A DNA stretch of 6,383 nucleotides from an uncultured Clostridia bacterium (GCA_947177695.1 CAMWVO010000115.1:1-6383), one strand, 5' to 3'; shown: positions 1 through 6,316, numbered from the stretch's first letter. The notes: generated by a model from the letters alone, not told the origin. A program made the numbers and translations.

Positions 1-327
1 TTCAAAGCCTGGATAATCAAGATCCTTACTGTAAAAATAAATAACAAGCAGAAGGAGTTTATAAAGAACAGAGATTACCGGGAAGAGCTTGACGTACTCG
101 AAAGTGTAGAACAAGAGAGATCCGAAGAGATAAATTACAGCGGATTGGAAATAATGGAGGAGTTCAGGCGGCTGAACGAGGATGAAAGGCTTGTTTTATC
201 GTTAAGCATTGTTTCAGGCTATACCAGCGACGAGATCGCCAGGGCGACGGGGTTATCTGCAAACACCGTCCGCTCAAAGGTAGCGCGGGCTAAGATCAAA
301 CTGAAAAAAATGCTGTCGGAACGTTAG
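1..327 (+). CDS. ECF-type RNA polymerase sigma factor, C-terminal part (5' end outside window)
   Basis: The frame is open from base 1 to the TAG at 325-327, giving 108 residues. It directs core RNA polymerase to a set of promoters. The first residues (FKAWIIKIL) match the end of sigma region 2, where ECF factors typically read F-K-x-W-L-x-x-I. A charged linker follows at about residues 10-50. Residues about 50-105 form region 4, with a helix-turn-helix (YTSDEIARATGLSANTVRSK) that would contact the -35 element, ending in a basic RAKIKLKKML helix. ECF factors are usually 160-190 residues, so about 60-70 N-terminal residues are missing at the window edge. An internal ATG at 145 would remove region 2 and is not a credible start. 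The next gene starts 19 bases downstream with a strong ribosome binding site, implying co-transcription. The sigma family is secure; the subgroup and regulon are not visible. Confidence 0.9.
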   Translation, partial: FKAWIIKILTVKINNKQKEFIKNRDYREELDVLESVEQERSEEINYSGLEIMEEFRRLNEDERLVLSLSIVSGYTSDEIARATGLSANTVRSKVARAKIKLKKMLSER

Positions 328-330
328 AAG

Positions 331-339
331 AAAGGAGGT
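331..339 (+). promoter_or_regulatory. Ribosome binding site of the propeller gene
   Basis: AAAGGAGGT is a near-perfect Shine-Dalgarno sequence. GGAGG ends 8 bases before the ATG at 347. It lies in the 19-base gap after the sigma factor stop codon and fixes the start of the propeller protein. Confidence 0.9.
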
Positions 340-346
340 CGGAATT

Positions 347-2434
347 ATGAAATTTGAAGAGAGATTAAGCGATATCATAAACGAGGTCGAGGTTCCCGAT
401 GAACTGTCGCCTCAGAATATTGCCGCCATGCTCCGCGAAAGGAGCGCGATGTCCGAAATGGAGACCCGCGAAAATACCGCGAAAAAGGTTTCCAAAGCTT
501 CTGCACAGCGTCGTACTATTATTATACGGACTTCCGCGGCGGTCGCTGCCTGCGCAGTTTTTGCGGCGGGTATGCTCGCTTACAGCGGACAGAGAGGATC
601 GCAGGATCAGCTTGAAGCTCCTATCGAGTACGAGGCTACTTCCCCCGATTCCTACGACACGCTGTATAACATCTACACCGGTATCACCCTTAACGGCGGA
701 GACGACTATGCTTCGGAAAGAACCGTCGGAGAGGACGCCGAAGATAACGTCCCTGAGGACGGTCAGACGGGTACAACGGATTTTACCGACAACACGAACC
801 CCAATGTTTCGGACGCTGATATCGTAAAAATTGACGGAAACTACATGTACTGTCTTAAAGGAAGTAAACTCTGCATCATTTCTCTTGAGACGATGGAAGT
901 TGTTTCGGAAATAGAAAGTTCGCTTGAACCGCCTGTTGAAATTTATATAGAAGGCGATAAACTCATTCTTGTTTCAAAGGAAAAAGAGGAACTCTACGTT
1001 ATTGACAACGGAACTCCCAAAGTTGACGTAAGCTCCTCCGACGCCGAAAACACTGCTCCCGCTCTTGGTGTTCCAGCACAGGACGCGGATATTCAACAAT
1101 CGGCTGACGAAAATTCCGGCTCACCTGACAAAACTGCTTCGGACGACAAAGCAAGTGACTCCGCTTACGGCGGAGGGGCTTACGGCGCAAACGGGAAGTC
1201 TGCAATTCCCGCAGGTTCAGACGCCGTAAGCCGAACCAATGCGGTGGTCGACGTCTATAACATAAGCGACCCCGCAAATCCAATTCACACCACTGCCTAT
1301 AAACAGAACGGCAGTTATGTATCGTCAAAAATTGCCGACGGAGTGCTTTATCTGGTAACAGCTTATTCCGATTACCGGGTAAAGCCGCTTGACACAAGAG
1401 AAGACCTTGACAGCTTTGTTCCCGCATACTACCTGAACGGAGAAAAGCACTATCTTGCCGCGGAGGATATCATTATTCCGGGCGGCGCGGCAAGTACCGA
1501 CTATACGGTGGTCTCTGCGATAAATACAGGCTCCGGAGAGCTTACGGCTTCGGTTAAAGCCGTTCTCGGAACAAGCAGGAACGCCTACTGCTCGGCTGAC
1601 ACGCTGTACGTGGTCGGCACGGGCAAAGCAAAAAGAGAATACAGTGTTATATCTTCCTTCGCTCTTTCGGACGGAGGAATAAATTATCGCTCAAGCGGGT
1701 CGATCGACGGCAGAGCCCTCGGTCACCAGAGCATGAACGAGTACGGCGGACTTTTCAGGATCGCCTCGGAAATAACCGACGAGGACGGACGGACTTCGGT
1801 CTCGGTGTATGTTCTCGATAAATCCCTTACCGTTGTAAACAGCGCGGGACAGCTTTTCCCCGAGGGCAAGGCTTCGGCGGTTCGGTTTGAGAGAAACTAC
1901 GCAAGAATAATCAGCGAGGAAAGCGGCGATGCGATAATCGTCCTCGACCTTTCCACAACTCCTCCCACTCTGGCGCAGTCCCTTATGGGAAACGCGGCGT
2001 ATCTTTACGGCTGCTCCGACGATATGCTTCTGGGCGTGGGGAAAGCCCAGAACGGCGGACTTGACCTTACGATGTACAGCTCCGAAACGGGTCTCACTCT
2101 TAACGGAACCGTTATCGGTGCCGAAAACGGAGAAATGTTCTCAAAGGCTCTCACGGACAGACGTGCTGTTCTGGTAGACAAGGACAACAGGCTGATCGGT
2201 GTTCCCGCCTACAGTCACAACGAATTCGGCACGAAAAACAGCTATTTCGTTTTCAGCTACGGCGAGGACGGCAGCTTTACGCAAAAAGGCGTTATCGAAT
2301 ACCTTGATGTGGACGACAGCATGGTTTTCAGACGCGGTTCGGTAAACGGCGATACGCTGTACGTTGTCAGCAGCGGAAGAATAATTTCCGCAAGGCTGAG
2401 CGATTTGAAGATAATCGGCACATATGAATATTAA
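347..2434 (+). CDS. Membrane-anchored beta-propeller protein, putative sensor/anti-sigma partner
   Basis: The protein has 695 residues. Residues 1-56 are polar and cytoplasmic. Residues about 62-80 form one alanine-rich membrane segment preceded by R55, R56 and R61, which predicts N-in/C-out topology. Residues 81-145 are an acidic linker outside the cell. From about 146 to the end the protein resembles the Beta_propel family of secreted propellers. The entry motif is DADIVKIDGNYMY (157-169; the family typically has EADIVKTDG.YIY). Further matches are VRFERNYARII (512-522), VLDLSTTPPTL (532-542) and DDMLLGVGK (558-566). Residues about 226-296 are a low-complexity D/S/A/G-rich insert between early blades. 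The gene follows the sigma gene after 19 bases. A sigma gene followed by a single-pass protein with a short cytoplasmic head suggests an anti-sigma factor with an external sensing domain. The head has no zinc-binding HxxxCxxC motif, so that role is inferred. The propeller family call is firm; the ligand is unknown. Confidence 0.85.
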   Translation: MKFEERLSDIINEVEVPDELSPQNIAAMLRERSAMSEMETRENTAKKVSKASAQRRTIIIRTSAAVAACAVFAAGMLAYSGQRGSQDQLEAPIEYEATSPDSYDTLYNIYTGITLNGGDDYASERTVGEDAEDNVPEDGQTGTTDFTDNTNPNVSDADIVKIDGNYMYCLKGSKLCIISLETMEVVSEIESSLEPPVEIYIEGDKLILVSKEKEELYVIDNGTPKVDVSSSDAENTAPALGVPAQDADIQQSADENSGSPDKTASDDKASDSAYGGGAYGANGKSAIPAGSDAVSRTNAVVDVYNISDPANPIHTTAYKQNGSYVSSKIADGVLYLVTAYSDYRVKPLDTREDLDSFVPAYYLNGEKHYLAAEDIIIPGGAASTDYTVVSAINTGSGELTASVKAVLGTSRNAYCSADTLYVVGTGKAKREYSVISSFALSDGGINYRSSGSIDGRALGHQSMNEYGGLFRIASEITDEDGRTSVSVYVLDKSLTVVNSAGQLFPEGKASAVRFERNYARIISEESGDAIIVLDLSTTPPTLAQSLMGNAAYLYGCSDDMLLGVGKAQNGGLDLTMYSSETGLTLNGTVIGAENGEMFSKALTDRRAVLVDKDNRLIGVPAYSHNEFGTKNSYFVFSYGEDGSFTQKGVIEYLDVDDSMVFRRGSVNGDTLYVVSSGRIISARLSDLKIIGTYEY

Positions 2435-2478
2435 AAACGGCAGGATACCACCGAGGATATCCCGCCGTTTTGTTTTTT
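2434..2478. terminator. Intrinsic terminator shared by convergent genes
   Basis: The arms at 2434-2447 and 2458-2471 pair over 14 positions with one mismatch (A2442 opposite C2463) around a 10-base loop. On the plus strand a G and six T residues follow (2473-2478), a good U-tract for ending the sigma/propeller operon. On the minus strand the stem ends in five T residues (2437-2433) before AATATT, a weaker but usable terminator for the EAL gene. The plus-strand T-tract overlaps the TAA stop of the EAL gene at 2477-2479. Confidence 0.85.
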
Positions 2479-3676
2479 ATTCCGAAAGATTTTGACAAAG
2501 CGTGATGACAAGCACGTCGTCAACCGAGGGATTTTTTACGAAGAAATCCGTGGTCTCCACGGGACGGTAAATTCCGTCGTCGCCGATTTGTCGGGTAACG
2601 ACCTTGACGAATTTTTCTCCCCGCGCGTGGGCGGCAAGAAGATTGGTGCGTGAGAATGTGGTGCTGAAAAGCTCCCTGTCGTCTGGGTGCATTGTGGACG
2701 TGCCGTGAACGATAAGCTCGTCGAACACTCCCGTGGACGGACAGGTTCTTGCGGAGAAGTTTTCATATGCCATCATATAGAAGCTGTTGCGGGTAAGATT
2801 TGACATTATTACAAGCGGGTACTTCATGAACACCGCTTCCATAAGCAGGCTCCTTACGTTCGCATGAGCCTGTGAAACGAGAATGTCCTCGCTTTCCTCG
2901 TCCAGCACGCGGCGGGAGCAGGCTTCGCCGAAATCCTCCTCGGGCATCGGCTTTGCAAACAGGAATCCCTGAATGAGCTGACAGCCGCAGGTGCGGAGGA
3001 AGCCAAGCTGTTCTCTGGTCTCAACGCCCTCTGCGATTGTGGTGAGCTTCAGACGGTGTGCAAAATCGAATATGCTTTCGAGAACGATACGCTCCTTTTC
3101 GTTTTCGCAGTTTCCGCTTAAGAGGGAACGGTCAATTTTAAGTACGTTTGCGGAAATGTCCTTGACAAGGCTCAGTGAGGAAAAACCGCTGCCGAAATCG
3201 TCAATGGCAACGTTGAAATTTTCCTTTCTGACAGCGTCCACAAAGGATACAATGTCGTATGCGCCGTCCATCATTGCGGACTCTGTTATCTCGACCTCGA
3301 TAAGGTTTCTGGGGACGCCGTATCCGTCAACGGTGCGGCAGAGCTTTTCGAGAAAATCCGTCTCGCCGATATGCCGTCTTGAAAAGTTTACGGCAATGGG
3401 AACATACCTGTGTCCCGCGTCGATACGCTTTTTCAGAAAGCAGCAGACCTGTTCAAGAACGTTCCAGTCGATCTCCATAATAAGGTCGGTCTCTTCGGCT
3501 GCGGGAACAAAGCTTCCCGGCAGAGCGATACTGCCGTCGGGAAGTCTGCGGCGGACAAGAGCCTCCGCGCTGACCAGCTTGTTTGTAACGGCGTCGTACT
3601 GGGGCTGATAGTAAACGATCAGCTCCTTGTTTCTGACAGCGTTTTCCGCTTCCTGAAGCGGCGATAAAGTTACCAT
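2477..3676 (-). CDS. Cyclic-di-GMP phosphodiesterase (EAL domain) with C-terminal PAS-like domain
   Basis: The 399-residue cytoplasmic protein is predicted to cleave c-di-GMP to linear pGpG, lowering this second messenger. The EAL domain spans about residues 19-249 and keeps every family catalytic and metal-binding residue: E38 in SAEALVR, N97 in VNFS, E129 in EVEITES, D159-D160 in IDDFGSG, K180 in LKIDRS, E216 and E219 in AEGVET, and Q236 in IQGF. It should therefore be active rather than a degenerate receptor. After a helical linker, residues about 281-399 look like a PAS-type fold (MHPDDRELF near 329-337, then a basic strand and a terminal sheet), like those found in Firmicute c-di-GMP enzymes. 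There is no GGDEF domain, signal peptide or membrane segment. The frame extends upstream to 3790, but the promoter (3713-3741) and ribosome binding site (3686-3691) lie inside that extension, so the ATG at 3676 is the start. It appears to be a single-gene unit. The input sensed by the PAS-like domain is unknown. Confidence 0.9.
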   Translation of the reverse strand: MVTLSPLQEAENAVRNKELIVYYQPQYDAVTNKLVSAEALVRRRLPDGSIALPGSFVPAAEETDLIMEIDWNVLEQVCCFLKKRIDAGHRYVPIAVNFSRRHIGETDFLEKLCRTVDGYGVPRNLIEVEITESAMMDGAYDIVSFVDAVRKENFNVAIDDFGSGFSSLSLVKDISANVLKIDRSLLSGNCENEKERIVLESIFDFAHRLKLTTIAEGVETREQLGFLRTCGCQLIQGFLFAKPMPEEDFGEACSRRVLDEESEDILVSQAHANVRSLLMEAVFMKYPLVIMSNLTRNSFYMMAYENFSARTCPSTGVFDELIVHGTSTMHPDDRELFSTTFSRTNLLAAHARGEKFVKVVTRQIGDDGIYRPVETTDFFVKNPSVDDVLVITLCQNLSE

Positions 3677-3685
3677 AATGATACG

Positions 3686-3691
3686 CCTCCT
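3686..3691 (-). promoter_or_regulatory. Ribosome binding site of the EAL gene
   Basis: On the minus strand this reads AGGAGG, 9 bases before the ATG at 3676. It decides the start against the longer open frame beginning at 3790. Confidence 0.88.
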
Positions 3692-3712
3692 AAAATTTTT
3701 GCTGTTAAGAAC

Positions 3713-3741
3713 ATTATAGCATACTTCCTTGATAAAATCAA
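3713..3741 (-). promoter_or_regulatory. Sigma-A promoter of the EAL gene
   Basis: On the minus strand TTGATT (3741-3736) is followed by a 17-base spacer and a perfect TATAAT (3718-3713). The -10 is preceded by TGC, giving an extended -10. Transcription should begin near 3706, leaving a leader of about 30 bases to the ATG at 3676. The match suggests substantial housekeeping expression. I see no clear operator around it. Confidence 0.85.
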
Positions 3742-3784
3742 CGCTTTCGTGCAATACCGATATAGAAGCTTTTTTTCGTCTCGG

Positions 3785-3822
3785 AAACAAAATTTGCCGC
3801 CGTCTAAAGTGACGGCGGCAAA
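3785..3822 (-). terminator. Intrinsic terminator of the arabinofuranosidase gene
   Basis: A perfect 12-base-pair GC-rich stem (3793-3804 with 3811-3822) encloses a six-base loop. Read on the minus strand, TTTTGTTT follows (3792-3785). It begins 14 bases after the gene's stop codon and lies upstream of the EAL promoter, so it separates the two minus-strand genes into independent units. Confidence 0.88.
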
Positions 3823-3836
3823 AAGATTTATGTCGA

Positions 3837-5312
3837 TTACGAAACTATAACGGAAACAACGGAGCAGGGAGGAAGCACCGCGGAAACCTTGCCGTTGTTA
3901 ATGCTTGCAGCAAAATCCTTGGGAACGACCTTTTCGCCGTTATCAAAATCATTGAGAGCGTGACACTCGTCTGTAACGATCCTTGCTTCCGCAGAGCCAG
4001 CTGCAAAGCCGAGAATGGAAATGTCAACATCTGCTTCCTCCTCAATAGAGCAGTTTGCAAGGGTGACCGTAAGCTTTCCGTCCTTGACCGACGCGGAGCA
4101 GGATACCATGGGAATTTCTGCGCCCTTGCCCACAGTTTGGTTTTCGGTGTAGCAGTATACCGCTTCGCCGCCCTGATGAGACTTGAACAGATCGAAAACA
4201 TGATATGTGGGTGTAAGCACCATATTTTTGCCGTCGGTGAGAACAAGCGACTGTAAAACGTTTACCGCCTGCGCCAAGTTAGCCATGACAACACGGTCGG
4301 CGTGGGAGTTGAAAATATTCAGATTGCAGGCGGCGACAACAGCGTCCCGCATGGTGTTCTGCTGATAAAGGAAGCCGGGGTTCGTGCCCTCCTCAACGTC
4401 GTACCAGCAGCCCCACTCGTCAACTATCAGACCGATCTTATGCTGCGGGTCGTAACGGTTCATGATCTCGCTGTGGCGTGTGATAAGCTCCTCCATACGA
4501 AGCGTGCCCGAAATTGTGGAGTAGTACTCCTCGTCCGAAAAGTAACGCGCGCTGCCCTTTTTGTTCCAGTCGCCTGTGGGTACGGTGTAGTAGTGGAGGG
4601 AAATTCCGCGGGTGTGCCATTCGTTAAGATTTTTCATCATAACTTCCGTCCAGTAGTAATCGTCCGCATTCGGACCGCAGGCGATCTTGAACAGCTCGTT
4701 GCCGCTGAAATTCCTGCAGAACGTCTGATAGCGGCGGTATTCGTCCGCGTAATATTCGGGACGCATACTTCCTCCGCAGCCCCAGTTTTCGTTGCCGATA
4801 CCGAGATATTTAAGTTTCCAGGGCTTTTCCCTGCCGTTTGCTTTTCGCAGGTCAGCCATGGGGGAAACTCCGTCAAAGGTGATGTACTCGACCCATTCCG
4901 CAAGCTCCTGCACAGTGCCGCTGCCGAGATTTCCCGCAAGATACGGCTCGCAGCCCACCTGTTCGCAGAGGTCAAAAAACTCGTGAGTGCCGAAAGAGTT
5001 GTCCTCCATAACATCTCCCCAGTTGAAGTTGAGCATTTTTTTGCGGGACGCTTTCTCTCCGATACCGTCTTTCCAGTGATATCCGTCGGCAAAGCAGCCG
5101 CCGGGCCAGCGCAGAACGGGCAGCTTGATTTTTTTGAACGCCTCAACAATATCCGTTCTGATACCGCGGACGTTGGGTATCGGTGAGTTCTCTCCCACAT
5201 AGATACCGTTGTAGACGCATCTTCCCAGATGCTCCGCAAAGTGACCGTACAGTTCGGGATTTATTTTCGCGGTCCTGTCCGCCGCGTTGATCTCCACGGA
5301 AATTTTTTTCAT
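3837..5312 (-). CDS. Alpha-L-arabinofuranosidase, glycoside hydrolase family 51
   Basis: The 491-residue enzyme is predicted to release terminal alpha-L-arabinofuranosyl units from arabinan, arabinoxylan or arabino-oligosaccharides by the retaining mechanism. The length fits bacterial GH51 enzymes (about 500). Visible family signatures are GHFAEHLGR near residues 23-31 (E27), RWPGG at 68-72, the acid/base glutamate E175 in IGNENWG, the substrate-site HYY at 240-242, and the nucleophile E299 in VDEWG. The barrel is followed from about residue 370 by a beta-sandwich domain. There is no signal peptide, so it acts inside the cell on imported oligosaccharides. An in-frame GTG at 5330 would add six residues, but the Shine-Dalgarno sequence (5322-5327) overlaps that extension, so the ATG at 5312 is preferred. 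It is transcribed alone, divergently from an AraC-type gene that probably controls it. Family and mechanism are secure; the preferred substrate is not readable. Such genes are often named abfA or arfA, but I assign no symbol. Confidence 0.95.
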   Translation of the reverse strand: MKKISVEINAADRTAKINPELYGHFAEHLGRCVYNGIYVGENSPIPNVRGIRTDIVEAFKKIKLPVLRWPGGCFADGYHWKDGIGEKASRKKMLNFNWGDVMEDNSFGTHEFFDLCEQVGCEPYLAGNLGSGTVQELAEWVEYITFDGVSPMADLRKANGREKPWKLKYLGIGNENWGCGGSMRPEYYADEYRRYQTFCRNFSGNELFKIACGPNADDYYWTEVMMKNLNEWHTRGISLHYYTVPTGDWNKKGSARYFSDEEYYSTISGTLRMEELITRHSEIMNRYDPQHKIGLIVDEWGCWYDVEEGTNPGFLYQQNTMRDAVVAACNLNIFNSHADRVVMANLAQAVNVLQSLVLTDGKNMVLTPTYHVFDLFKSHQGGEAVYCYTENQTVGKGAEIPMVSCSASVKDGKLTVTLANCSIEEEADVDISILGFAAGSAEARIVTDECHALNDFDNGEKVVPKDFAASINNGKVSAVLPPCSVVSVIVS

Positions 5313-5321
5313 GCCAAACAG

Positions 5322-5327
5322 TCCTTT
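5322..5327 (-). promoter_or_regulatory. Ribosome binding site of the arabinofuranosidase gene
   Basis: On the minus strand this reads AAAGGA, 9 bases before the ATG at 5312. It overlaps the second and third codons of the alternative GTG start at 5330, which argues against that start. Confidence 0.8.
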
Positions 5328-5347
5328 CACAAAAGTTATTAATTACT

Positions 5348-5375
5348 ATTTTACACCTTGACATATTTTTTGCAA
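5348..5375 (-). promoter_or_regulatory. Probable promoter of the arabinofuranosidase gene
   Basis: On the minus strand TTGCAA (5375-5370) is followed by a 16-base spacer and TAAAAT (5353-5348). Transcription would start near 5341, about 30 bases before the ATG at 5312. Neither box is perfect, which suits an activator-dependent promoter. Its -35 box lies inside the spacer of the opposing regulator promoter. Confidence 0.55.
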
Positions 5376-5386
5376 TGATGTATCAT
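5358..5386 (+). promoter_or_regulatory. Sigma-A promoter of the AraC-family regulator
   Basis: TTGACA (5358-5363), a 17-base spacer and TATCAT (5381-5386) form a strong sigma-A promoter. Transcription should begin near 5393, about 40 bases before the ATG at 5434. The -10 coincides with the right half of a small dyad, ATGAT-GT-ATCAT, at 5375-5386. Confidence 0.75.
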
Positions 5387-5392
5387 ATTTTT
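5362..5392. repeat. Candidate regulator half-sites: 9-base direct repeat at 22-base spacing
   Basis: CATATTTTT occurs at 5362-5370 and again at 5384-5392, 22 bases apart, close to two helical turns. AraC-family activators commonly bind direct-repeat half-sites about 21 bases apart. A partial third copy, TATCATTTTT, is at 5407-5416. The sequence is AT-rich, so chance remains possible. The role as an operator is inferred from position between the divergent genes. Confidence 0.35.
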
Positions 5393-5416
5393 ATACTGAC
5401 AAATCCTATCATTTTT

Positions 5417-5426
5417 GGAGAGGGAG
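5417..5426 (+). promoter_or_regulatory. Ribosome binding site of the AraC-family regulator
   Basis: GGAGAGGGAG precedes two consecutive ATG codons at 5434 and 5437 by 7 and 10 bases. Either could start translation, changing the protein by one methionine only. Confidence 0.65.
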
Positions 5427-5433
5427 AAAGATA

Positions 5434-6213
5434 ATGATGAAGCTCCATTCAATGGGAATGAACTACCGTCACGACGGAGACTTTGAAATAAACCGTCCCA
5501 ACGGTTCGGGGGACAATCTGATCGTTGTTTTCAAGACCGCCGCAGAGGCGGAGCTGGACGGGAAGATCGTTCGTGTACTGCCCGACAGCGCGGTGCTGTA
5601 TTCAAAAGGCGCGCCGCAGATATACCGCGCAAGCGGCGCTGTATATGTCAATCACTGGATACATATGGACTGCTGCGAAAACGAAGATTTTCACAGCACA
5701 ACAGGGTTGCCGTTCGACAAAATAGTCAAGCTGACAAATACTGCTGAGGCTGAGGATATCATGCATATTCTCGGCAGAGAGAGCATTTCGGATACGCCGT
5801 CTAAGGAACACTGCGCCGACCTGCTTATAAGAATGCTTCTGCTTAAGCTTGGGGACAGCTGCCTGACGCCTGGAAAAGCCGCAGCAAACCCGCACTATTC
5901 GGAGCTGCGCCGCCTGAGAGCGGAGCTTTACAACAGCGCGGGACGGTTTGCTTCGGTGGAGCAGATCGCGGCTGAGGTGAGGCTCAGTCCGTCGCATTTT
6001 CAGAGGCTCTACAGGGAGCAGTTCGGAGTAAGCTGCTATGAGGATCTGCTGTCGGCAAAAACGAAAGCCGCGCAGTATTATCTGGAAAATACGGATATGA
6101 CCGTTAAAGAGATCTCCGCCGCCTGCGGGTACGAAAACGATGTCTGCTTTATGCGCAGATTCAAACAGAGGACAGGCTTAACTCCTACCGAATACAGGAA
6201 AAAGATAAAGTGA
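5434..6213 (+). CDS. AraC-family transcriptional regulator
   Basis: The 259-residue regulator has an N-terminal cupin-like sensing domain (about 10-100) with the family pattern of a beta-strand core and an LYSKGAPQIYRASG segment at 55-68, then VNHWIHMD at 72-79. Residues about 157-259 form the AraC DNA-binding domain with two helix-turn-helix motifs: the first at about 174-195 (VEQIAAEVRLSPSHFQRLYR) and the second at about 223-245 (VKEISAACGYENDVCFMRRF), followed by the family signature GLTPTEYRK. It probably senses a sugar and activates the divergent GH51 gene, the usual arrangement for such pairs. The effector cannot be read from the sequence. The gene ends in tandem in-frame stops, TGA then TAA (6211-6216). 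No convincing hairpin terminator follows it. Confidence 0.93.
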   Translation: MMKLHSMGMNYRHDGDFEINRPNGSGDNLIVVFKTAAEAELDGKIVRVLPDSAVLYSKGAPQIYRASGAVYVNHWIHMDCCENEDFHSTTGLPFDKIVKLTNTAEAEDIMHILGRESISDTPSKEHCADLLIRMLLLKLGDSCLTPGKAAANPHYSELRRLRAELYNSAGRFASVEQIAAEVRLSPSHFQRLYREQFGVSCYEDLLSAKTKAAQYYLENTDMTVKEISAACGYENDVCFMRRFKQRTGLTPTEYRKKIK

Positions 6214-6273
6214 TAATATGTGAGGATACGCACTGAATTTTTGCGCCGCGGTAAAAAATTTTTATATCCGCTG

Positions 6274-6300
6274 TGAAAATCGTTTTCCCGGTTGTCTAAT
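6274..6300 (+). promoter_or_regulatory. Weak candidate ECF-type promoter before the right-edge gene
   Basis: TGTCTAAT at 6293-6300 resembles the GTCTAA -10 box used by ECF sigma factors. TGAAAA at 6274-6279 could be an AA-rich -35 box. The spacing (13 bases to TGTC) is about three short of the usual ECF value, so this is tentative. The -35 candidate lies in a dyad GAAAA-TCG-TTTTC at 6275-6287. If real, it would suggest autoregulation by the downstream sigma factor. Confidence 0.25.
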
Positions 6301-6306
6301 AAGGTG

Positions 6307-6316
6307 AAGGGAGGAG
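6307..6316 (+). promoter_or_regulatory. Ribosome binding site of the right-edge gene
   Basis: AAGGGAGGAG is a strong Shine-Dalgarno sequence with GGAGG ending 7 bases before the GTG at 6322. The overlapping ATG at 6320 is followed at once by TGA, so GTG is the only sensible start here. Confidence 0.75.

Noticed and set aside
145..327. A separate 60-codon gene with its own ATG at 145
   Set aside because: The same frame is open back to base 1 with recognisable sigma region 2 residues, so this is the C-terminal part of a longer sigma factor.
527..592. Lipobox-like VAAC at residues 66-69 of the propeller protein, suggesting a lipoprotein
   Set aside because: The cysteine sits in the middle of the hydrophobic segment, the preceding hydrophobic part is short and broken by R61, and a 55-residue polar head precedes it. 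A transmembrane anchor fits better.
999..1427. A 142-codon minus-strand open frame inside the propeller gene
   Set aside because: The arginine/leucine-rich translation is antisense to the low-complexity linker and has no start signal.
2991..3608. A 205-codon open frame on the plus strand antisense to the EAL gene
   Set aside because: The opposite strand encodes a complete EAL active site. The antisense translation is serine/arginine-rich with no domain, as expected for a shadow.
4302..5186. A 294-codon open frame on the plus strand antisense to the GH51 gene
   Set aside because: It lies entirely within a gene with intact catalytic motifs, has no recognisable domain and no ribosome binding site suited to it. 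It is a codon-bias shadow.
6245..6270. Possible terminator after the AraC-family gene (GCGG...CCGC around a TAAAAAATTTTTA core)
   Set aside because: The pairing is broken and mostly A-T, and no U-tract follows.
6274..6288. Catabolite-control (cre) site resembling TGAAAATCGTTTTCC
   Set aside because: It is one base longer than the cre consensus spacing and lacks the terminal CA. It is also not near the sugar-use gene.
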